Assembly (NCBI RefSeq): GCF_022458865.1
Contig: NZ_JAJNMU010000003.1
Span: forward strand, 186,001 to 250,000
Length of the DNA: 64,000 bases
Direction of reading: 5' to 3'
DNA from: Paenibacillus periandrae
GTDB taxonomy: Bacteria > Bacillota > Bacilli > Paenibacillales > NBRC-103111
The position numbers and the translations under genes are program-made. This document shows positions 1 through 8,414 of the stretch, piece by piece (the stretch's first letter is position 1; each line of letters starts with the position of its first letter). The notes under the pieces were generated by a model. That model worked only from the letters and a program-made list of their open reading frames with translations. It was not told where the DNA came from and did no database searches.

Positions 1-2
1 AT

Positions 3-266
3 GAAGCCGTGATGGAAGCAGAGGACATTGCGTCAAGTCCGGTATCAGTAGGGAGGGAGTCAACTGCACCCGTACCAGCACCTGCAAATGGAACCAAGCT
101 GGCTTCGGTTTTCGTAGATCAAGCCGCATCGACATCTGTATTTTCCTTTCAATCGAGCTCAGCCTCGATATTTGCTTTGCAGCCAGCTGCGGCTTCCTTA
201 TTTGATGCCCAACGATCTCGGATATCAGTGTTTGATGCCAAATCGGGAGGCGTAGTATTTAACTAA
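3..266 (+). CDS. C-terminal part of a protein with decapeptide repeats
   Basis: The reading frame is open from the first bases of the window and stops at 264-266, so this is probably the 3' end of a longer gene; a GTG-ATG pair at 9-14 exists but has no visible ribosome binding site. The first part is a low-complexity Ala/Pro/Ser/Val stretch. From base 105 the protein becomes five consecutive ten-residue units of the form S-[VIL]-F-x-x-[QK]-x-x-x-x, starting SVFVDQ, SVFSFQ, SIFALQ, SLFDAQ and SVFDAK, and it ends in VFN. I do not recognise the family. The regular period suggests a structural or surface repeat such as a small beta-solenoid, which is inference. A bidirectional terminator follows at 315-358. 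Confidence 0.6.
   Translation, partial: EAVMEAEDIASSPVSVGRESTAPVPAPANGTKLASVFVDQAASTSVFSFQSSSASIFALQPAAASLFDAQRSRISVFDAKSGGVVFN
105..263 (+). repeat. Five tandem 30-bp units coding decapeptide repeats
   Basis: Five units of 30 bp each encode ten residues beginning S-[VIL]-F with Gln or Lys at position six. The nucleotide sequences have diverged more than the protein pattern, so the period is maintained at protein level. Confidence 0.7.
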
Positions 267-314
267 GGTTGGGATTAGTTGGATGGTCATATTTCATTAA
301 TAAAAAGATAAGTA

Positions 315-358
315 AAATAAACACGAAGCAGTCCGTAAGGGCTACCTCGTGTTTATTT
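315..358. terminator. Bidirectional intrinsic terminator
   Basis: AAATAAACACGA at 315-326 pairs perfectly with TCGTGTTTATTT at 347-358 around a 20-base loop. The A-rich left arm and T-rich right arm suit transcripts from both sides, namely the truncated plus-strand gene and the minus-strand FAD oxidoreductase. Confidence 0.75.
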
Positions 359-411
359 GCAACATATGATAATAATCGCTTTGGATAATTCCCGAGTATT
401 ACCTGCGTCTG

Positions 412-1770
412 CTAGTCTAATACCACATTGGCCGCTCTCAATCTATTCTGGAGCTCCAGTACATTAATATGCTGTGGACTTACTCCATACTCTACAGCTA
501 AACCCGCCGCAGTTCCCGCTGCTTGGCCTGTAGCCATGCAGCTGGGTGTTAAGCGCGTGGTCGCCAGAGCTTCGTGTGTTGTGGAGATGCAGCGTCCGGC
601 GGTCAGCAGATTCGTAATTTTCTTGGACAGCAGGCAGCGGTAGGGGATATCGTAAGCACCATCTCCTTGTACCCAAGCGGCTGTCACGCTTTTATTGGAA
701 GGATCGTGGATATCAATCGGATAGCCGCTGCGGGCGATGACATCCTCAAACCTGCGTCCCCCAACGACATCCTCCGCTTGCAGTGCATATAGGCCATCGA
801 TCCGTCTCGATTCACGCACGCCAATCTGCGCACCCACTTGAGAGATGGATGCATGCTCAAAGCCAGGCAAGTTCTTTTGCATAAAATCCGCTACCATCAT
901 TACCTGTTTGCGTCCAAGTGTCTCGGCCTCAGTCAAATCCTCGACATTCGTTCCGTTCAACCCTTGTACCCTAGTAGTATTGACCAGCACCTCGTCATCA
1001 TTGGGACCTGTGAAAAACAGCACCTGATCACGATTGATCGGCAAATCGGCTTGCTTCCAATGCTTGAAGAAGCCCAGTACACCGGATAGCGGCAGCTCAG
1101 CAAGCTCACTGAACGGTGTCTTTTTATAAAATTCATCAGGATGATCGAGCATATACTGCTTCACCTTGGGCAAATCGACGCCGCGCATCCGGAATTTCAT
1201 CGTCATCGGCTGTGTTTTACCGTCTTCATCCCGCCCCGTTAGGCAGGGTGCCCCTGACAAATGAGCGACATCCGCATCGCCTGTTGTATCGATAAACACC
1301 TGAGCGCTCACTTCAATTTTGCCGGACTTGGTCGTAATATGAACGGCTTCGATTCGATCTCCGCTCACTTGTACGTGATCGACAAAGCTGTGCAGCAGCA
1401 GCTTCACCCCAGCCTCCTGAAGCATGTCGACAGCCAAAATTTTATAAACCTCAGGGTGGTAAGGGGTTATGGTATTGACGAACCCGACCGTGTCGCGGAG
1501 GTGCCCTGGTGAAGCATTTTGTTCCATCAAACGATCAATAATTTCCTGCCCGATGCCTTTGATCACCTGCTTGCCCTCCACCGTATGGAATGTCATCCAG
1601 GGATAGACGAGCGCCGCCGTAGACATGCCTCCGATAAAACCGTACCGCTCGATCAAAATAGTTCTTTTACCGCTTCGTCCTGCTGCAATTGCTGCGCAAA
1701 CCCCGGCTGGACCTCCTCCACATACAACAATATCTGCCTCGATCCGGTTATTCTGAATGGTATTCGCCAT
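412..1770 (-). CDS. FAD-dependent oxidoreductase
   Basis: 452 aa. The N-terminus carries a classic dinucleotide-binding fold: GGGPAG at residues 18-23 inside a beta-alpha-beta unit, followed by an acidic residue in LIER. The conserved ATG-like 'DTTGDADV' segment mid-protein and a C-terminal 'TAGR' then 'ATGQAAGTAA' segment fit the FAD_oxidored family (PF12831 type). Such proteins are often paired with sugar or polyol catabolism genes; the substrate cannot be read from the sequence. It is transcribed divergently from a LacI-family regulator at 1939, which is the likely controller by position. The start is preceded by a GGGAG-type ribosome binding site. No neighbouring partner gene lies downstream before the terminator at 315-358. 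Confidence 0.85.
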   Translation of the reverse strand: MANTIQNNRIEADIVVCGGGPAGVCAAIAAGRSGKRTILIERYGFIGGMSTAALVYPWMTFHTVEGKQVIKGIGQEIIDRLMEQNASPGHLRDTVGFVNTITPYHPEVYKILAVDMLQEAGVKLLLHSFVDHVQVSGDRIEAVHITTKSGKIEVSAQVFIDTTGDADVAHLSGAPCLTGRDEDGKTQPMTMKFRMRGVDLPKVKQYMLDHPDEFYKKTPFSELAELPLSGVLGFFKHWKQADLPINRDQVLFFTGPNDDEVLVNTTRVQGLNGTNVEDLTEAETLGRKQVMMVADFMQKNLPGFEHASISQVGAQIGVRESRRIDGLYALQAEDVVGGRRFEDVIARSGYPIDIHDPSNKSVTAAWVQGDGAYDIPYRCLLSKKITNLLTAGRCISTTHEALATTRLTPSCMATGQAAGTAAGLAVEYGVSPQHINVLELQNRLRAANVVLD

Positions 1771-1938
1771 GATGGCTATCGCTCCCGTTTGTGTAGAATG
1801 GTTTTCATATTGCTCATCTAGGGCTTATTATAAAGAAACAATAACTTTAAGTTGAGTTTAAATTTAGTTTAAAAAATGAATGCAATCATTTAAATTGTTT
1901 TCGAATTATCCAATTAAATAAGGATCGGGTGAAGATGA

Positions 1939-2985
1939 ATGGCAAGGAAAAAAAGCATCACATTGCTGCATATCGCAGAGGAGCTTGGACTCACTATACA
2001 AACGGTTTCCAAGGCATTGCGCGGACATCCGGGGATGTCAGAGGAGACCCGAGGGCTTGTCATCCAAACTGCCGCCGCTCTTGGATATCGTACTAAGGAG
2101 CAGCTGCGTCAGCTGGAGCAGGAGAGAATTGCCCCTTTTCCTCTGTATACACGACGGTTCATTCTGGTGCAGAGCGAGCGGTCACTTGGTTTCCTGAGGC
2201 TGCTGCTGCAAGGACTGCATGAGCGGTTTGCTGAGTACGGCCATCGAATTGACACGCTGCTGCTTCCTGCGCCGACCTCACCCGAGCAATTCCGTCATTG
2301 GCTTGAGCTGCATAATGTAGGCTACGCCGATGGTATTTTTATCGCACCGCGAATTGTGCCGGGATTCATGGAACAAAGCCTGCTGGAGCTTCAGCTGCCG
2401 CGGATTTTGCTTAATTACCCGCCACCTGAGACCAAAGTAGACAGTGTGGTTTGGGATGTGTACGAAGCGATGTATATCGCAGTTCGAACGCTTGTCCGGG
2501 CTGGACATCGACGAATTCTGTATGTGGGGGATATTCATCTGCAGCGCGGCTTTATCTTGCGTTGGCAGGCATTCCAGGAAGCAATGAAGGAAATTGGAGT
2601 GCACGTAACGGAGGAGGAGCATGCGGTTGGGCGCAGAGATTCCGAACAACCATGGCTGGACGATTTTGCAGTCAAATACGAAATCTATAAGCCTACAGCT
2701 GTGATCTGCGGAATTGATGAAGAGGTAGCGCCAGTTTACTATAGGTTGCAGACTTGGACGAAGGTACCGGAAAATTGCTCTCTAGTCGGGTTTTTGAACG
2801 AGCCGATTGATTATCTACCACTTGTTGACCGACCTGCGCTGCTGATCAGGGAAACAGGGTATCGTGCTGCCGACCGAATGCTTTGGCGCATTGCGAACCC
2901 GCAGCAGCCTTATGAACATATTCGATTGAAGGGCGATTATGTGGGAGGGGAGACGATGAAGAGAGCAGATTTGAACAGTTTATGA
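1939..2985 (+). CDS. LacI-family transcriptional regulator
   Basis: 348 aa, normal length for the family. Residues 7-26 form the LacI helix-turn-helix (LLHIAEELGLTIQTVSKAL), followed by a hinge region and a periplasmic-binding-protein-like effector domain. The effector domain retains 'DGIFIAPR', 'AGHRRILYVGD' and 'AVICGIDEEVA', the usual sugar-binding scaffold, and ends with the 'RPALLIRETGYRAADRMLWRI' type segment. It diverges from the FAD oxidoreductase at 412-1770 and probably regulates it; the 168-bp gap is very AT-rich, with repeated TTTAAA-like sequence but no operator that I can call with confidence. The ATG at 1939 follows a weak GGGTGAAG site. Confidence 0.9.
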   Translation: MARKKSITLLHIAEELGLTIQTVSKALRGHPGMSEETRGLVIQTAAALGYRTKEQLRQLEQERIAPFPLYTRRFILVQSERSLGFLRLLLQGLHERFAEYGHRIDTLLLPAPTSPEQFRHWLELHNVGYADGIFIAPRIVPGFMEQSLLELQLPRILLNYPPPETKVDSVVWDVYEAMYIAVRTLVRAGHRRILYVGDIHLQRGFILRWQAFQEAMKEIGVHVTEEEHAVGRRDSEQPWLDDFAVKYEIYKPTAVICGIDEEVAPVYYRLQTWTKVPENCSLVGFLNEPIDYLPLVDRPALLIRETGYRAADRMLWRIANPQQPYEHIRLKGDYVGGETMKRADLNSL

Positions 2986-3177
2986 GATTAGACTCGGTGA
3001 GTTTACCGGGATGTGGACACCCGTGGGTTTGTACCCGACCGTTCAACAGGAGTAACTGTGATTCGAGGTTAAGTTGATATTTATACAATTACGTGTGAGA
3101 TGGAGACCAGTAAGCAGGCTCTTCGTAAAAACTTCGGCACAGGCATTGTCTTTTTCAACAGCTAAGCTGACACACAG

Positions 3178-3206
3178 ATGACATTTTACATAAACTAAGG
3201 TATGAT
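3178..3206 (+). promoter_or_regulatory. Probable sigma-A promoter of dgt
   Basis: ATGACA at 3178-3183 and TATGAT at 3201-3206 are separated by 17 bp, close to the TTGACA/TATAAT consensus. It lies 70 bp before the dgt start. An imperfect hairpin (CGGCGTTCC with GGAACGTCG) sits in the 5' leader near 3223-3245. Confidence 0.55.
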
Positions 3207-3275
3207 TTGAATAGCTATGAATCGGCGTTCCCTTATGGAACGTCGTTTGTGTACAGACAGGAGTGAAGCGACAAA

Positions 3276-4592
3276 ATGGATTTACGCAAAATGAGAATTT
3301 ATGATACAGAACATACACATTCAAGTGAAGAGCGGGATGAATATGAAAAAGACTACGCGCGATTGATTCAATCCCCTGCGTTTCGGCGCTTGCAAGGCAA
3401 ATCGCAAGTATTTGGGGCGGGCTCCGGTGACTATTATCGGACACGACTGACGCATTCACTGGAGGTTTCGCAGATTGCAAGAGAAGTAGCCAGACGGATG
3501 CAAAAAGAGTATCCTTTTCTAGCTGCGCGCGAGCATCCCGGATTGATGCTGGACCCAGCTGTTGTGGAATGCGCGGCGCTTGCTCATGATTTGGGACACC
3601 CGCCCTTTGGTCACAAGGGAGAAGAAGTATTGGATCGGCTGCTGGCTGAGGAGCATGGTCTCGCTTATGAGGGGAATGCCCAAAACTTCCGTATTCTGAT
3701 GTTCCTGGAAAAACGGGCAGGAAGCGGCAGTGGTTTGGATTTGTCAGCGGCAGTGCTGCTCGGTATTAATAAGTACCCTTACTCCTTGGAAGAGGAGGGC
3801 AGGCTTAAGGGCGTATATGCGATGGAGTGGGAGGCCATCAACTACTTGCGTGAGGCTTGGGCTATGCCAAAGGGCTGCGCAACTTTAGAGGCGCAGCTGA
3901 TGGACTTGTGTGATGATATCGCCTACTCCACCCATGATATCGAAGATGGGATTCGCGCTGGTAAAATATTGATGAACCCAACTTTTTTTGCAGATAACAG
4001 GCTGCTTGAAAATTTAATCCAGGAAATCCTCGATGATGAAGGCAATGGAGCGGTCGGTTGGGATCAGGTAGATATGCATTCCATGGTTAAGCAGGTGCTG
4101 GCCGACTATTTGACACAGTGGGAAATGATTTATTCTGAGTGCAAATATGAATCCTCACGTACCCGACGTGAGATGAAAGCAAGATGGGTGAGCATGTTTG
4201 CCCAAAAGGTAGGGATTATAGATGATCCGGCAAAAGGCTGGAAAAGAGTCACCTTCGTGCGTGACGGGCAGGAGGATCTGCATCTGCTGCGGACGATGGA
4301 AATTTTGAAAAAGCTGGCGTGGGTCACATTAATTAAGGATTTTCGGGTTCAGCGTTTGCAAAAACGCAGCGAAATTATGCTTCAACGTCTATGGGGCAGC
4401 TTCAAGGTATATGAAACCGGGAGAATGATTATTCCCCCGGATTGGACCCAAAGCTATGAGCAGCACAAGCATAAATGGAGTTGGCCGCGTATGGTTGCCG
4501 ATTATATATCGGGGATGACCGATGCTTATGCTGAGAAGGTATACGCTGAGCTGTTTGCAAGTAAATCCGGATCGATTTATGAAATGGATTGA
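3276..4592 (+). CDS. dgt: Deoxyguanosinetriphosphate triphosphohydrolase (HD family)
   Basis: 438 aa. This hydrolyses dGTP (or other dNTPs) to the deoxynucleoside plus triphosphate, shaping dNTP pools in the cytoplasm. The HD-domain metal ligands are visible: H60 in RTRLTH, the H104-D105 pair in ALAHDLGHPPFGHKG, and later D in 'CDDIAYSTHDIEDGI'. The N-terminal 'FRRLQGKSQVF' signature is characteristic of dGTPase-like proteins. The start follows GGAGTGAAGCGACAAA. It is a single-gene transcript with its own promoter; the next gene is convergent. Length is typical. Confidence 0.93.
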   Translation: MDLRKMRIYDTEHTHSSEERDEYEKDYARLIQSPAFRRLQGKSQVFGAGSGDYYRTRLTHSLEVSQIAREVARRMQKEYPFLAAREHPGLMLDPAVVECAALAHDLGHPPFGHKGEEVLDRLLAEEHGLAYEGNAQNFRILMFLEKRAGSGSGLDLSAAVLLGINKYPYSLEEEGRLKGVYAMEWEAINYLREAWAMPKGCATLEAQLMDLCDDIAYSTHDIEDGIRAGKILMNPTFFADNRLLENLIQEILDDEGNGAVGWDQVDMHSMVKQVLADYLTQWEMIYSECKYESSRTRREMKARWVSMFAQKVGIIDDPAKGWKRVTFVRDGQEDLHLLRTMEILKKLAWVTLIKDFRVQRLQKRSEIMLQRLWGSFKVYETGRMIIPPDWTQSYEQHKHKWSWPRMVADYISGMTDAYAEKVYAELFASKSGSIYEMD

Positions 4593-4690
4593 TGAATCGA
4601 TTAAAGCTGCCTGAGCAAGTGTAAGTATTGGCTATGTGTGTAGGGACCATTTGAACATAGGCGCATTAAGTATGTAAATGATTAAAAATA

Positions 4691-5803
4691 CTAACGGGTT
4701 GTCGAAGCAGAATAGGCAGGTGCAGCTGTCATGGATTTGAGACGTTGAACAAGCGGTCTCTCCACATACCAATAGAACGTACAGCATAACAATAACGCTA
4801 TCGTAAAGCAGAGCACTGTCGTAATGGTAGGACCGCACCATACGTCAAGGTGAACTGCTTTGGAGAGCTTCAGTGTGACAGACAGGAACCCAAGACTCGT
4901 AAGCAATATCGAATAGGAAGCATTGCCAAGAAATTGAACGAACCCGAGCCATGAGGGAGCTGCTGCACGCATAGATCCAATACCGAGCAGGACAAGTGAG
5001 GATCCAATGGTGTACAGCACATTCGGATATGCAAAGGTTGGGTCCATATAGCGCAACACCCAGACCACTGGGAAAACTAACAAGCCCACGACAAGTGAAT
5101 AGCCTCCTTTGCCAAGGTTAAATCGACGAATGGTCCACGCAATCAGCATCCCCAGCACAAATTGCAAATGCATGCCGTCAAACAGAAAGTGCAGCCATGC
5201 GTTATCCTTCATATGTATCCAACCACAATTAATGAACCCGACGATCAACAGCCACAGTGAAAACAGGGCAACGATCGTTTTTTTATTCAGAACGAATAGT
5301 AGTGAAAAGATGAAATAAAAAAACACGACATAGATGAGCGACCAGGCGACGCCGAGTATGGGTACTTGACTGTAAGGCAGTAAAAGCAAGGAGGTAATAA
5401 TCTCCATGGGCTTGGTTTCATAGCCATTACCAAACGAAGGAACGAGAAAATAGATCGGAATGACAGTGGCATTGACCAGCCAATAAAGCGGATAAATACG
5501 CAGCAGCCTTTTAAGTATAAAAGTCCCCCACATATGCGCTTTTCCGAAATGTTGATGGTAAAGAGTAAACATCAAAAAACCAGTCAGCACAAAAAAATAA
5601 GCATAGCCTCCAGATCTGTCCATGCCACTGACCGCCAAAAAGTTATTATGAAAATATTTTTGTGCCAACTGAGAGGTGTGAAACAGCATTACCAGTACAA
5701 CAGCAATACCCCGAGCGGCTTGAATCAGGGGAATGGTTAAGCGATTGTCCATGACTTCAAATTCAGCTCCTAATATTTGGTTGTTATCTTGTGCGGTTAT
5801 CAT
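4691..5803 (-). CDS. Membrane acyltransferase (acyltransferase 3 family)
   Basis: 370 aa, with about ten hydrophobic membrane segments. The N-terminal 'ARGIAVVLVMLFHTSQ' carries the His that acyltransferase-3 (OafA/YrhL-type) proteins use for transfer of acetyl or other short acyl groups to surface polysaccharides or lipids. 'YFFVLTGFLMF' and 'LLRIYPLYWLVN' are typical follow-on motifs. Two starts are possible: ATG at 5803, with a poor ribosome binding site, or ATG at 5752, with AGGAG about 13 bases upstream. The gene is convergent with dgt and has no obvious partner, so the acceptor substrate is unknown. Confidence 0.85.
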   Translation of the reverse strand: MITAQDNNQILGAEFEVMDNRLTIPLIQAARGIAVVLVMLFHTSQLAQKYFHNNFLAVSGMDRSGGYAYFFVLTGFLMFTLYHQHFGKAHMWGTFILKRLLRIYPLYWLVNATVIPIYFLVPSFGNGYETKPMEIITSLLLLPYSQVPILGVAWSLIYVVFFYFIFSLLFVLNKKTIVALFSLWLLIVGFINCGWIHMKDNAWLHFLFDGMHLQFVLGMLIAWTIRRFNLGKGGYSLVVGLLVFPVVWVLRYMDPTFAYPNVLYTIGSSLVLLGIGSMRAAAPSWLGFVQFLGNASYSILLTSLGFLSVTLKLSKAVHLDVWCGPTITTVLCFTIALLLCCTFYWYVERPLVQRLKSMTAAPAYSASTTR

Positions 5804-5918
5804 CTCATCTGAAAGTGAAAAAACGATGACAACAACCTGAAGATTCGCTGAATGTTAGCTTAAAATAATGAACATGCCATATGGAGAACCATTCCCTGAT
5901 TAAAGCCTCTAAACATGA

Positions 5919-6509
5919 TCAGAAGCAGTTAAACTGCCCAATACGTTGAATATCCAAGCCAAAATACAACCAGAAGCCTGTTGGGCCAAATCCGTACCAA
6001 CGGTAACCAGCTATCGAATTACGGCCGACGTGAGTGAGGAACATCCAATAAGCGTCACCATTTCTTTGCCAAATGTACACAAACCGATTGATACATCTGC
6101 GGATACTGCCGGGGTCAACCGCTAGAGCTGACACGCCTGATTGCTGCGGGATGAAGGAAGGTGGTGGGGTTTGCGGTCCGCCAGTTGCGCCAGGGCCTCC
6201 TTGAGGTGTACCGGGAGGAAAGCCGCCACCGCCGCCGCCTGGAAAAGATGGAGGAAAGCCGCCACCACCACCGGGAAAAGACGGAGGAAAGCCACCACCA
6301 CCGCCGCCTGGAAATGGTAAACCAGGAATACCGATGCCAGGCATTTGAAATGAGCGGGTGGAAAATCCTCCGCCAGCTCCTTGTGGAAAGCGGCCTGCTC
6401 CAATTCCTCTGGGATCAGGCGAGTTAGTGCCGGATGTTTGCACTGTAGCTGGAATTTTGTTACTTATCGCTTTTTTTGATTTTTTTGAAACCAGTTGCTT
6501 TCTACTCAT
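5919..6509 (-). CDS. Gly/Pro-rich protein with conserved aromatic C-terminal domain
   Basis: 196 aa from the ATG at 6509, chosen because GGAGCTGCTAAAG precedes it; a longer frame reaches 6563. Residues 1-20 are Lys/Ser-rich and basic. Residues 65-100 hold three FPGGGGG(G)FPPS-type repeats, giving a collagen-like low-complexity stretch. The last 60 residues are different: aromatic-rich, with C139 and C195 and motifs RFVYIW, GRNSIAGYRW and FGLDIQRI. I recall similar Gly/Pro-rich proteins with this type of C-terminal domain in Bacillus and Paenibacillus genomes, often annotated vaguely (for example as 'transporter'), but no membrane segment is visible here. A spore-coat or surface role is a guess. 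No partner gene is adjacent. Confidence 0.6.
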   Translation of the reverse strand: MSRKQLVSKKSKKAISNKIPATVQTSGTNSPDPRGIGAGRFPQGAGGGFSTRSFQMPGIGIPGLPFPGGGGGGFPPSFPGGGGGFPPSFPGGGGGGFPPGTPQGGPGATGGPQTPPPSFIPQQSGVSALAVDPGSIRRCINRFVYIWQRNGDAYWMFLTHVGRNSIAGYRWYGFGPTGFWLYFGLDIQRIGQFNCF

Positions 6510-6690
6510 CTTTAGCAGCTCCTTATGTTGGTTCTCTCCACAACATATGCTGCAAACGCCCATGCGTTACTTGTCCTGATCTTCTTGTTACTTGCTGCTG
6601 CCAATTTAGATGAAATAAATCTAAATCTTTTCATATAGAATAGGAAAAATGTAAATATGAATGCGTAAACAATCGGTTATATAAAATAGC

Positions 6691-6719
6691 TTGATTTTTT
6701 AGTAACCATTGGTTACTAT
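6691..6719 (+). promoter_or_regulatory. Promoter of the TetR operon with embedded operator
   Basis: TTGATT at 6691-6696 and TACTAT at 6714-6719 are exactly 17 bp apart. The first TetR-type operator (6702-6716) lies in the spacer and overlaps the -10, so repressor binding would exclude RNA polymerase. Confidence 0.7.
6702..6716. promoter_or_regulatory. TetR-type operator 1
   Basis: GTAACCATTGGTTAC is a perfect 15-bp inverted repeat around one central base, overlapping the promoter spacer and -10. Confidence 0.8.
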
Positions 6720-6727
6720 AAATTTAA

Positions 6728-6740
6728 TAACCAGTGGTTA
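6728..6740. promoter_or_regulatory. TetR-type operator 2
   Basis: TAACCAGTGGTTA repeats the core of operator 1 (TAACCA-N-TGGTTA), centre to centre 25 bp downstream, just after the expected transcription start. The pair strongly suggests autoregulation by the adjacent TetR protein. Confidence 0.8.
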
Positions 6741-6760
6741 CATGAGTAGAAAGGTGATGA

Positions 6761-7561
6761 ATGGATATGGAAATTGGCGATAAAAGCATTCGTAAGCAGG
6801 GCGAGAGAGCGGAGGAAACGAAGCGTAATATAGCTGAATCGGCAGCGAAACTGTTTACAGCAAGAGGTTATGATGCAGTTACGATGCGGGAAATTGCGAA
6901 GGATGCGGGCTGCTCCCATACAACCATTTATTTATATTTTAAGGACAAAGAAGTACTTTTGGAGCAGCTTGCGATACCGCCGCTGCAGTCGTTAGAGACA
7001 CTCTTGCTATCCATACAGGGGCATGAGGAATGGTCAACGGTTGATAAACTGAAGGAGAAGAGCCGTCAGTTTTTACGGTTTTGCTTGTCACATAAAAGCA
7101 TGGTGGCCGTTATTCTCGGTGTGAAGTCCGTGAGGGTAGATGAACAGGACCCTGAGGGGGACGTAAACAAGCTTCGCAATCGGATATTCGCCTATTTAAC
7201 TGAAGGCATTGAGCATATCGTACCAGCGGCTAATGAGCAGGAACGAATCGATCAATCACGGGTCTATTTTTTCATGCTGTATGGTATGGTTTTCACTTAT
7301 ATGAACAGTGAAGAGAAATTGGAACCGTTATTGGAGCGGATTTTACCCATTCTAGATAAAGCAATTGAGATTTTGCTGGCAGGTATGCTGCACAAGAGGG
7401 ACAGTAGTCAGTTGGTGACAGCCGTGAAGCCGGAAACGCAGCAGGATAAGAAGCAGGGTAAGCGGGAAAAATTGGAGAAACAAGAGAAGCAGGAGAAGCA
7501 GGACAAAAAACAGGATAAAAAGCGTAAGGACAAAAAGTCTAAAAAGCAGGAGGACAAGTAG
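6761..7561 (+). CDS. TetR-family transcriptional regulator with Lys-rich tail
   Basis: 266 aa. The N-terminal HTH is classic TetR: 'RNIAESAAKLFTARGYDAVTMREIA' then 'GCSHTTIYLYFKDKE' (residues 23-64). The remainder is a helical ligand-binding domain to about residue 210. Residues 223-266 are an added hydrophilic tail with 17 lysines in its last 37 residues, encoded by a nearly pure purine tract, which is uncommon in the family. Two palindromic operators lie immediately upstream, so it very likely represses itself and the metallohydrolase gene that starts 3 bases after its stop. The ligand is unknown. Start follows AAAGGTGATGA. Confidence 0.92.
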   Translation: MDMEIGDKSIRKQGERAEETKRNIAESAAKLFTARGYDAVTMREIAKDAGCSHTTIYLYFKDKEVLLEQLAIPPLQSLETLLLSIQGHEEWSTVDKLKEKSRQFLRFCLSHKSMVAVILGVKSVRVDEQDPEGDVNKLRNRIFAYLTEGIEHIVPAANEQERIDQSRVYFFMLYGMVFTYMNSEEKLEPLLERILPILDKAIEILLAGMLHKRDSSQLVTAVKPETQQDKKQGKREKLEKQEKQEKQDKKQDKKRKDKKSKKQEDK

Positions 7562-7564
7562 CCT

Positions 7565-8299
7565 ATGAAAATCGTACAGATTTCCGAGCATATCTGGGCA
7601 TGCAAAATATGGTTAATTATCCCGATCACAGTTTGGATCGTAAAGTCAGAACAGGGGCTTTCACTTATAGATACAGGAATCTCCTTAATGGCGGGCGGCC
7701 TGCTCAAGCAAATGCAGCAGATGGATGCACCACTGGAGCGAATATTATTAACCCATGGTCATTCCGACCACGTTGGCAGCATCCAAAAGATCCGGCAGCA
7801 GCTTCACGTTCCTGTATTTGCTCATGCAGAGGAAATTCCTTATATGGAGGGTAAACTTCCCTACCCGCGCCGATCCAAAGCAGAGGCCTCTGTAGAAATT
7901 GGTTTGGTCCAACCGCTCGCTGATTCCAGTGAAAGCAAGGCATCTTTCCAAGCTGAACAAGCTTCAGATTCAGGTATCGGACAAAAAGCACGGTCAGGTG
8001 ATATGCATGCTTTGGACATCGTAGGCGGACTCACGCCTTACCTCACACCTGGGCACTCGCCGGGTCATGTGGCTTATTACCATCAAGAAGATAATGTATT
8101 GCTGGCGGGAGATCTGTTTACTGCGAACAGAGGCAGGCTCAAAAAGCCAATGGCGATGTTCACAGGCAATATGCAGCAAGCAATAGAGAGCAGTTCCATT
8201 ATCGAACAGCTTAAGCCTAAGGTAGTCAGTGTTTGTCATGGTGGAGAGGTGTACTCTCCGTATGAACAGTATGAATCTTTTCGACGTGCGTTTAAGTAA
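7565..8299 (+). CDS. MBL-fold metallo-hydrolase
   Basis: 244 aa. The metallo-beta-lactamase fold signature is intact: H64-x-H66-x-D68-H69 in LTHGHSDHVG, a later 'PGHSPGHVAYY' His, 'LLAGDLF' Asp, and a final 'CHGG' His. These would bind two metal ions for hydrolysis of a thioester, lactone, phosphoester or similar bond. Between the HxHxDH motif and the third ligand there is a Ser/Ala/Glu-rich insertion of about 50 residues. The gene starts 3 bases after the TetR stop, so the two are cotranscribed and the hydrolase is probably induced when TetR binds its ligand. The substrate cannot be predicted. Confidence 0.88.
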   Translation: MKIVQISEHIWACKIWLIIPITVWIVKSEQGLSLIDTGISLMAGGLLKQMQQMDAPLERILLTHGHSDHVGSIQKIRQQLHVPVFAHAEEIPYMEGKLPYPRRSKAEASVEIGLVQPLADSSESKASFQAEQASDSGIGQKARSGDMHALDIVGGLTPYLTPGHSPGHVAYYHQEDNVLLAGDLFTANRGRLKKPMAMFTGNMQQAIESSSIIEQLKPKVVSVCHGGEVYSPYEQYESFRRAFK

Positions 8300-8336
8300 T
8301 GTATTGAGCTGTATCATTTATTTTTGTAAAAAGGTA

Positions 8337-8365
8337 TTGTCGGGGCTGGCAATCTATAGTAAGAT
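8337..8365 (+). promoter_or_regulatory. Probable iol operon promoter
   Basis: TTGTCG at 8337-8342 and TAAGAT at 8360-8365 are spaced by 17 bp. The first palindromic operator starts 4 bp after the -10, over the expected transcription start. Confidence 0.55.
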
Positions 8366-8369
8366 CGAA

Positions 8370-8381
8370 TTAAGCGCTTAA
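8370..8381. promoter_or_regulatory. iol operator 1 (TTAAGCGCTTAA)
   Basis: Perfect 12-bp palindrome with central CG, the pattern preferred by LacI-family repressors. With flanks it reads ATTAAGCGCTTAACCT, the exact reverse complement of the flanked second copy. Confidence 0.75.
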
Positions 8382-8414
8382 CCTAATCAGGTTCAAGCGT
8401 AAGATTTTTACAGG

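Noticed and set aside
1800..1938. Operator for the LacI regulator
   Set aside because: Repeated TTTAAA-like sequence and a TTCGAA core exist, but no clean LacI-type palindrome; AT-richness alone explains the repeats.
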